The notes beneath the pieces are model-generated. The model saw nothing but the letters and a program-made list of their open reading frames with translations, searched no databases and had not been told where the DNA came from. Positions 59,339-64,000 of a DNA stretch of 64,000 nt are shown here, piece by piece (within the stretch, counting starts at the first letter, position 1; every line of letters starts with the position of its first letter). The position numbers and the translations under genes are program-made. This DNA is from CAIWHR01 sp963708855 (lineage in GTDB: Bacteria; Pseudomonadota; Gammaproteobacteria; Burkholderiales; Casimicrobiaceae), in NCBI GenBank assembly GCA_963708855.1, contig CAVPUM010000011.1:62001-126000 (forward strand), in the 5' to 3' direction.

Positions 59339-59547
59339 CTCTTCGAGCTGCGCCCGCCGATCTCGTCCCCAACGCGCACCACGATTTTTTCGGGATCTGC
59401 AGGGGCAACGCAATAACCCCACTCGTCCGAATGCGGCAGCGCCTCGGTCATCGCGTTCAATTGCTCAATCGGGTGCACATTCCCTGCTGGTCGATGGGCC
59501 ACACTTACCGCCCGGTTCGCGGCATCAGCGAAATGGGTCGCAGACGC
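59335..59547 (-). other. Possible small ORF or gene fragment
   Basis: On the minus strand an open frame of about 70 codons reads AANRAVSVAHRPAGNVHPIE, QLNAMTEALPHSDEWGY and CVAPADPEKIVVRVGDEIGG to a TAA overlapping the Mrr gene stop. Amino-acid composition looks protein-like, but I recognise no family, and the only internal ATG would leave about 37 residues. It may be the tail of a lost gene. The rest of 59339-59561 shows nothing else. Confidence 0.3.
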
Positions 59548-59561
59548 AGCATAATGACACC

Positions 59562-60230
59562 GTGATACAGCCCGAACCCGAAGGCGACGACGTCCGAGCC
59601 GAAGTACTCCGACTGTTCGAGCGATCGGATGCGTTGCAGACAGCCGTCAGCGCTGTACTCGCGCAGGCTACCCCGCCGTCGACGCGGAAGGGATTGCTGG
59701 CTACCAGCATGGGTGTGGTGTCATTGGAGCACTGGGGTGCCCAGCGCCTTCTTCTGCGAGAAGGTCTTTGCGTCACGGGGTTTGCCTTGGTTCGACTTCA
59801 GTTTGAAGCGGTCGTGCGTGCGATTTGGATCCTCGAATGCGCTAAGGACGAATGGCTGGAGCGCTTCGTCGCACCCATGGCGGACGGGCAGCTCGAGGAG
59901 CCGGTGCTGGGCCCCCCGGTCCCTGCCATGCTGTCCGCAATTGTGATGACGGCGCCAGTTATCGCTGGGATGCTGTCGCAACTGAAGGACGGGGCCTGGG
60001 CTCCGATGCACTCCTACGTGCATGGCGGCGTGCGACCCATAGCTCATACACTCGCGGGGGCGACTTATTACCAGGTGTCAGCCGTCCTCAGAAATGCCAA
60101 CGGGCTGGGGCTTATGGCAGTGAACGCGATGACCGTCGCTTTCCAGGACCCTCGACTCGGCGGCTTCGTCGCCCACCTGCAGCGAACGTACGGCGACTGC
60201 TTGCCGCCGCCGAAGGCGTTATCTCCTTGA
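59562..60230 (+). CDS. DUF6988-like hypothetical protein
   Basis: About 222 residues, mostly helical. FALVRLQFEAVVRAIWILECA and GAWAPMHSYVHGGVRPIAH are distinctive and recall the DUF6988/DUF5677 group of uncharacterised proteins, often found in accessory regions. GTG at 59562 is the likely start. No membrane or catalytic motif is clear; the conserved His/Arg pattern (HSYVHGGVR) could be functional. Confidence 0.5.
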   Translation: MIQPEPEGDDVRAEVLRLFERSDALQTAVSAVLAQATPPSTRKGLLATSMGVVSLEHWGAQRLLLREGLCVTGFALVRLQFEAVVRAIWILECAKDEWLERFVAPMADGQLEEPVLGPPVPAMLSAIVMTAPVIAGMLSQLKDGAWAPMHSYVHGGVRPIAHTLAGATYYQVSAVLRNANGLGLMAVNAMTVAFQDPRLGGFVAHLQRTYGDCLPPPKALSP

Positions 60231-60352
60231 GGGGGCACTTGGTCCTCAGCCCTGCCAATCACCAGCACGTACGAAGTCCGTCGCCCTCCTACTTGCGCAC
60301 TGCGTCGCTGCTCGGGTTCTTTGGCCGCTCGCCCTGCGGTAGGATGTCTACC

Positions 60353-60553
60353 ATGCGACGGGTCTTGATCGTTATCGGGGCGGTTCTACTCCTGGTTGGG
60401 CTGGCGTGGCCGTGGCTTTCCAGGCTCGGGCTTGGGCGCCTACCGGGAGACATTCGCATCGAAACGGACCACGGCGGCTTCTACTTCCCGATCATGACCT
60501 GCGTGATCATCTCCGTGGTCGTCTCGCTTGTCATTTGGTTAATTCGCCGCTAG
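60353..60553 (+). CDS. DUF2905 small membrane protein
   Basis: 66-residue protein with two membrane helices: RRVLIVIGAVLLLVGLAWPWL and IMTCVIISVVVSLVIWLIRR, joined by the family loop LGLGRLPGDIRIETDHGGFYFP. The ATG at 60353 (AGGA eight bases upstream) is preferred to that at 60344. DUF2905 is widespread and of unknown role. The gap 60554-60738 contains no gene that I recognise. Confidence 0.82.
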   Translation: MRRVLIVIGAVLLLVGLAWPWLSRLGLGRLPGDIRIETDHGGFYFPIMTCVIISVVVSLVIWLIRR

Positions 60554-60738
60554 CGAGCACGCATCCGTAGCGCCAATACCCGAGACCGGTGCAATGCCGT
60601 TAGCAAGGAGACGTGTGCATCGTCGGTCCTGCACGCTTCGTAATACGGTAATATCATTTTTGCAATGGCACGGAGACTGGCGATGACGACGTGGCCGCGA
60701 CTTTCGCTCGCCCTAGTGTGCCGCGTTAATCAGCCAAC

Positions 60739-61191
60739 ATGAAAGTCAACGTTGAACGCTCGAGTTGCACACATACCATGCCGCCGAACTTAATAGAAAC
60801 TGCTTGGGACGACCGTGCCGTGGAAACGCTGGTTGATGAGGCCATTGCCAGCGGTCGCACGAAGATCAAGGCTTCGCGAATGAAGCTCGGCGACTACAAC
60901 GGTTTCTCAGGCGAACTGCGCGTGCTAGCAGACAGAAAGATCAAGATAGCAATCGACCTTCGGCTAATACCAAAACCTAAGAAATGCAGTGTTTGCGGAA
61001 CAACAGAAGGTCGTCTCGACTACCACAATGAGGACTATAGTCGTCCCCTCCAGACCGTTGCGATTTGTATGAAGTGCCATCTGGCGTTGCATAATCGGGA
61101 TCGTTCACCAGGTTGGGCCGCAAATTGGGAGAAGCGAGTAGAGGCATATGGAGATGGAACCAAATGGTTCGAGTACATCTCGCGCAAATGA
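60739..61191 (+). CDS. HNH-like zinc protein
   Basis: 150-residue protein. KKCSVCGTTEGRLDYHNEDY and AICMKCHLALHNR give two CxxC knuckles with histidines as in HNH nucleases (H in DYHNED, final HLALH). The N-terminal half is helical and lacks a known domain. The start may be 60739 or the Met at 60778. Base composition is visibly lower in GC than its neighbours, suggesting transfer. The downstream gap 61192-61320 is empty. Confidence 0.55.
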   Translation: MKVNVERSSCTHTMPPNLIETAWDDRAVETLVDEAIASGRTKIKASRMKLGDYNGFSGELRVLADRKIKIAIDLRLIPKPKKCSVCGTTEGRLDYHNEDYSRPLQTVAICMKCHLALHNRDRSPGWAANWEKRVEAYGDGTKWFEYISRK

Positions 61192-61320
61192 AGACAGGTG
61201 TTCCCGAGCCGCGATGGTCAAGTGCCGACACGGGCACGAGCGGGCATGGCGTTATCCCCAGTTCGGAATTCCTGGTGCCGGGTACTGCCAGCCGGGCGTC
61301 CGTCGAGTGAGGCCGGTGGT

Positions 61321-62064
61321 CTAGGCCTCAACGGCGACGTAGACGCCGTTGTGGTCGCTCATTGGCCCGGTCGGGGCTCGCCCCTCCCATGCGCCGACAC
61401 CGGTGACGGTGACGCGGTCGCCGTGGTTCTCGGAGAAGCAGATGTGGTCGACAGAGTGACGAGTTTCCAGCTCCCCACTCGCACAGAAGTCCCGGGAGGT
61501 GAGGCAAGTCAGCGCAGCTTCTTGAAGCGCGGTACGGAGAAGCTTGTCTGATTGCGCCTCAGTGGAGCGCATCGAATTGTCAAGGCTCTGATTGAAGTCG
61601 CCGGCTACGCAGAGTAGGTCCCCAGGAAAACGGCGGCGCAGAGTCGCCCAATCGCTTCCCTGCTCCACGATCTGCTCCCGGTGCAACTCCCAGTTCTTGC
61701 CGCTGCTGTCAGGCCGACGATCGCCGAAGTAGGTGATGATGCTGGCGTACACGGTCATCGGACCCCACGGAGCGCACACACGCGCGCAGACCGCGAAGCG
61801 GTCGTTACATGTCGGAATCGTTTCCAAAATCGGCCAACGCGAGTGTATTGCCGCGCAGCTTTCTCCAGCGCGGTGGTAGTCGGGTATCGGCTTCGTCCTC
61901 TCGGAATTGAATCCTGGGACGGCAATTGATTCGTGGGTCTCGGTCAAGATCCACAGGTCAGCGCCGATCTCGCTGATCTTCGCCAGCTGGCGCCGGGCGA
62001 CCACCCCCGTGTTGCCCCGCGGCCGCTCGAGGTTCCAAGTCGCGATTCTGTGCGCGGTTGGCAT
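61321..62064 (-). CDS. Endonuclease/exonuclease/phosphatase (EEP) family protein
   Basis: 247-residue hydrolase of the DNase I-like fold. RIATWNLERPRGNTG holds the first Asn, DLWILTETHESI the metal-binding Glu, LLCVAGDFNQSLD the GDFN motif, and TGPMSDHNGVYV the terminal SDH. All catalytic residues are present. The start at 62064 has CTGGAG upstream; an earlier ATG would add 17 residues. Substrate could be DNA or a phosphodiester. It is separate from any known operon here. Confidence 0.78.
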   Translation of the reverse strand: MPTAHRIATWNLERPRGNTGVVARRQLAKISEIGADLWILTETHESIAVPGFNSERTKPIPDYHRAGESCAAIHSRWPILETIPTCNDRFAVCARVCAPWGPMTVYASIITYFGDRRPDSSGKNWELHREQIVEQGSDWATLRRRFPGDLLCVAGDFNQSLDNSMRSTEAQSDKLLRTALQEAALTCLTSRDFCASGELETRHSVDHICFSENHGDRVTVTGVGAWEGRAPTGPMSDHNGVYVAVEA

Positions 62065-62129
62065 CAAATCTCCAGGGTTAGACTTGATCGATTGGATCGC
62101 GCACGGCTCGCTCATCCGTTGCCGAACGA

Positions 62130-62522
62130 TCAGTCATACATGGTTACCGATCCGTCGGGATCCGGCTCCAACTCAGTTGAGCGGCATTTCGGGCAACGCG
62201 GCGGCGCATCGAACCGGAACCGTCCGCCGCAGTTATGCCGCTTCAAAGACGTTTCGACCGCCGCGTGATACTCCGGCTCCGACAGTGGCGGGCCCGAATA
62301 CTCCGCTTTGACTTGAAGATCGTGCTGTCGCGAAATGATCGCATACGCCCCTGGCAACCCCTTGAGATATGCCGAGTGCAGGTCGCCGAGTTCATCGAAG
62401 CCAATGCTCTTGGTCCAACCGCAGCGGTCGCAGTGGAGCAGGTGAAAGAAGAATCCGCCACCTTCGTTAACCCCGAAGTGGTGCCGACAGTTCGCGCAAA
62501 TCATGCTCCTTGAACTGCCCAT
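62130..62522 (-). CDS. Hypothetical zinc-ribbon protein
   Basis: 130-residue protein with several metal-binding Cys pairs: ICANCRHHFG, LHCDRCGW and CPKCRST, plus a lone Cys in RHNCGG. The pattern is that of a rubredoxin-like zinc ribbon at each end. No catalytic motif is visible. The start is 62522, or 62504 at the Met before ICANC. Function unknown. Confidence 0.55.
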   Translation of the reverse strand: MGSSRSMICANCRHHFGVNEGGGFFFHLLHCDRCGWTKSIGFDELGDLHSAYLKGLPGAYAIISRQHDLQVKAEYSGPPLSEPEYHAAVETSLKRHNCGGRFRFDAPPRCPKCRSTELEPDPDGSVTMYD

Positions 62523-62567
62523 GCCATACTCGCTCGTCGTTGTACGCGCCCGGGTGATTCACCAAAA

Positions 62568-63536
62568 TCAAGCACCTGTTGGTGTGACTTGCGGTCGCGG
62601 CAGGTCCGGCGTTCGCCCGGTCCGCGCGGTGATCGTCGAGGCAGTCGGCATGCCGAGCACGTCGATGACCGTCGAAGACACCATGCTCGCCACCTTGACA
62701 ATCCTGACCGGGGACGGCCACTCACGTCGGAAGTAGCCGATCTCGGCTGCCTTCCAGCCGAGGGCCAGAAGTCGCTTGCTCTGCTTCGTGGCGTAGCCGG
62801 CGACCGTCTCGGCCAGCAGCGTGTCCGTGCTGTCGACGGTGAGGGCAACGTAGTAATCGGGGTGATCGCGGGCCGAGAGCACCAGGACGGTCCACCGGTC
62901 GATGAGCAAATGCGCGATCAAGCCAGAAACCTCGGTGACGAGCTCCTCGCGGTTTGCATAGCGCAGCACGGGCTGGTCACTGCCGAGCGCGACACCGCCG
63001 TCGTCGCCAAGTGGGGGGTGGAGGATGGCAATCGCTCCGCGTTCCACATCAGACACATCTGGTGTCTCGGCCGCCGCTTGCGCGACACCAAGTGCCAGCT
63101 GTGCGAGGTCTCGTAATGCTCGCTCAGACTGCTCGGCCTTGGCGATCGCGAGCCCGGCAGCTGCATTCACTGCCCGCGCGGCGCTCTGGATCCCCGGGAT
63201 TGCCTTCAGCAGGTCGTCATCTGCCGTCTGTTGCAGCGCCTCGAGCGCAAGTTGTGATCGTGCTGCACCAGAGTCGGCGGCACGTCGGGCAACGACGCGG
63301 CCCGTGCGCAGAGTCGCTACCAGTTCGTCGAACCCGGGGGCCGCGGGCGGACTTCCTGTTTTCGGCTCGAGCACCGGGACGAGGAGCCGAATCAGACCTT
63401 CGCCCATCATCCCGGCGCGAGTCGCACGGGCCGCGCCGTCATGTCCGGGCTGGACTCCCTCGCGCACCAGCGACACTGTCGGACGCCATTTATTCTGGGC
63501 ATGATCAAGATTCCGTGTTGCGATTCGGAATGCCAT
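62568..63536 (-). CDS. Hypothetical protein with TY-Chap-like C-terminal domain
   Basis: 322 residues. The first 200 are alanine-rich helices with no family that I recognise (LALEALQQTADDDLLKAIPG). The last 110 resemble the TY-Chap fold: YVALTVDSTDTLLAETVAGY, LLALGWKAAEIGYFRREWPSP, then a helix to DVLGM. TY-Chap domains are mostly known from Actinobacteria and resemble type III secretion chaperones. That source suggests transfer. The start at 63536 has AGGA upstream. Confidence 0.45.
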   Translation of the reverse strand: MAFRIATRNLDHAQNKWRPTVSLVREGVQPGHDGAARATRAGMMGEGLIRLLVPVLEPKTGSPPAAPGFDELVATLRTGRVVARRAADSGAARSQLALEALQQTADDDLLKAIPGIQSAARAVNAAAGLAIAKAEQSERALRDLAQLALGVAQAAAETPDVSDVERGAIAILHPPLGDDGGVALGSDQPVLRYANREELVTEVSGLIAHLLIDRWTVLVLSARDHPDYYVALTVDSTDTLLAETVAGYATKQSKRLLALGWKAAEIGYFRREWPSPVRIVKVASMVSSTVIDVLGMPTASTITARTGRTPDLPRPQVTPTGA

Positions 63537-63610
63537 TGGATCCTTCCAAGGTGTGGTCGAACAGGAGGGAGCGGAGCGCTCGGGACGAGGGGCGAACAGC
63601 AGCCAACCGC

Positions 63611-64000
63611 CTACGGTCGCGCGGCATAAGCTGCGTCAAAAAGCTCTTCCAATCGAGGATGTACACCACGCACACCATCCACGACCTGCTTAGCCCAGTC
63701 GAAGTACTCGCGGCGGCGCTGGAGCGGCCAATCGTGTGGTGGGATCGACGCCACGTCACGCAGGTTGCAGATCTTGTCGGCGAGCTTTACGAGTTGCGCG
63801 CGCTTTGACAAGTGGGGCGCGTGCTCAATCTGCAACGCCTTCCGTCTTGGTTTGGGAAGCGATTTGTCATCAGTGACTTCGGCCACCGTCTCTGCAATAG
63901 GTAGGCCAAAACGCTCCCTTAGCTCCTCAAACGAGGTTTCCGTGTCCTCAAGCGTGTCATGCAGTATTGCTGCGATCAGACTGATCGTCATGCATCTTAG
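63611..64000 (-). CDS. HD-domain (p)ppGpp-hydrolase-like protein (5' end off window)
   Basis: C-terminal part of a small HD hydrolase of the MESH1/SpoT type. LIAAILHDTLEDTETSFEEL has the HD pair and the ED motif; TDDKSLPKPRRKALQIEHAPHLSKRAQLVKLADKICNLRD is the diagnostic second half with the final Asp in LADK. The first His of the HD fold (near HP/HPLRVA) lies beyond the right edge, and the frame is open there. The ATG at 63991 is inside the domain and is not the true start. Confidence 0.75.
   Translation of the reverse strand, partial: LRCMTISLIAAILHDTLEDTETSFEELRERFGLPIAETVAEVTDDKSLPKPRRKALQIEHAPHLSKRAQLVKLADKICNLRDVASIPPHDWPLQRRREYFDWAKQVVDGVRGVHPRLEELFDAAYAARP

Noticed and set aside
59335..60230. 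CRISPR array in the accessory right end
   Set aside because: No regularly spaced repeats of 24-40 bases are visible anywhere in the window.

Overview
The window is a high-GC proteobacterial chromosome segment, most likely from a betaproteobacterium (Burkholderiales or a relative). This is inferred from the SHP/DHC/cytochrome b operon with a QseBC-like two-component pair, the DUF4124, DUF349 and BCS1-like proteins, and a Uup, Ppc, PlsB and PPK2 complement typical of that group. No 16S rRNA is present to settle the point. About fifteen long conserved genes are split by what look like single-base indels while staying conserved on both sides. This suggests residual base-calling error in a long-read assembly, although some may be genuine decay.

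Layout. 0-3.4 kb: a leftward ABC importer of the 2-aminoethylphosphonate type (binding protein, ATPase, permease running off the edge). 3.7-5.9 kb: DUF4124 protein, small lipoprotein, BCS1-like AAA ATPase. 6.0-9.7 kb: a redox/signalling operon of sphaeroides haem protein, dihaem cytochrome c, cytochrome b561, response regulator and histidine kinase, with an 11-bp-period TTAAG box at each end. 9.8-15.9 kb: a six-gene leftward corrinoid/tetrahydrofolate methyl-transfer operon (corrinoid protein, DUF1638, small 'virulence factor' protein, MetV-MetF fusion, pterin methyltransferase, RACo-type activator). 16.2-34 kb: mostly housekeeping genes (Uup, a dimethylglycine dehydrogenase-like flavoprotein, PPK2, a split spermidine-synthase-like pair, DUF349 protein, ion channel plus DUF6394, PlsB, Ppc). 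34-42.9 kb: a choline-to-glycine module of betA, a divergent GbdR-like regulator, soxBDAG and a HAD phosphatase.

At 42.95 kb a tRNA-Ser(GGA) gene marks the start of an accessory region. It has an AT-rich junction, two toxin-antitoxin pairs, a GHKL ATPase with an Ig-like domain, an XRE antitoxin with a beheaded RelE toxin, and a decayed second copy of the vapC/ATPase junction. From 49.2 to 53.5 kb are a chimeric diol-dehydratase ORF (start of the large subunit joined to the end of the small subunit), an HbpS-like protein and a B12-dependent class II ribonucleotide reductase. The last 10 kb is again accessory: DUF2779 protein plus a decayed partial copy, a HicAB pair whose hicA has a nonsense codon, HigA and NERD fragments, a phage-type 5'-3' exonuclease, a membrane-anchored Mrr-type endonuclease, an HNH-like protein, an EEP nuclease/phosphatase, and an HD (MESH1-like) hydrolase cut by the right edge.

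Two themes join the genes. First, choline, betaine, dimethylglycine and sarcosine breakdown feeds one-carbon units to tetrahydrofolate, and the corrinoid/MetVF cluster could exchange these with methyl donors. Second, B12 dependence recurs: corrinoid protein, RACo, class II reductase, and the remnant of a diol dehydratase.
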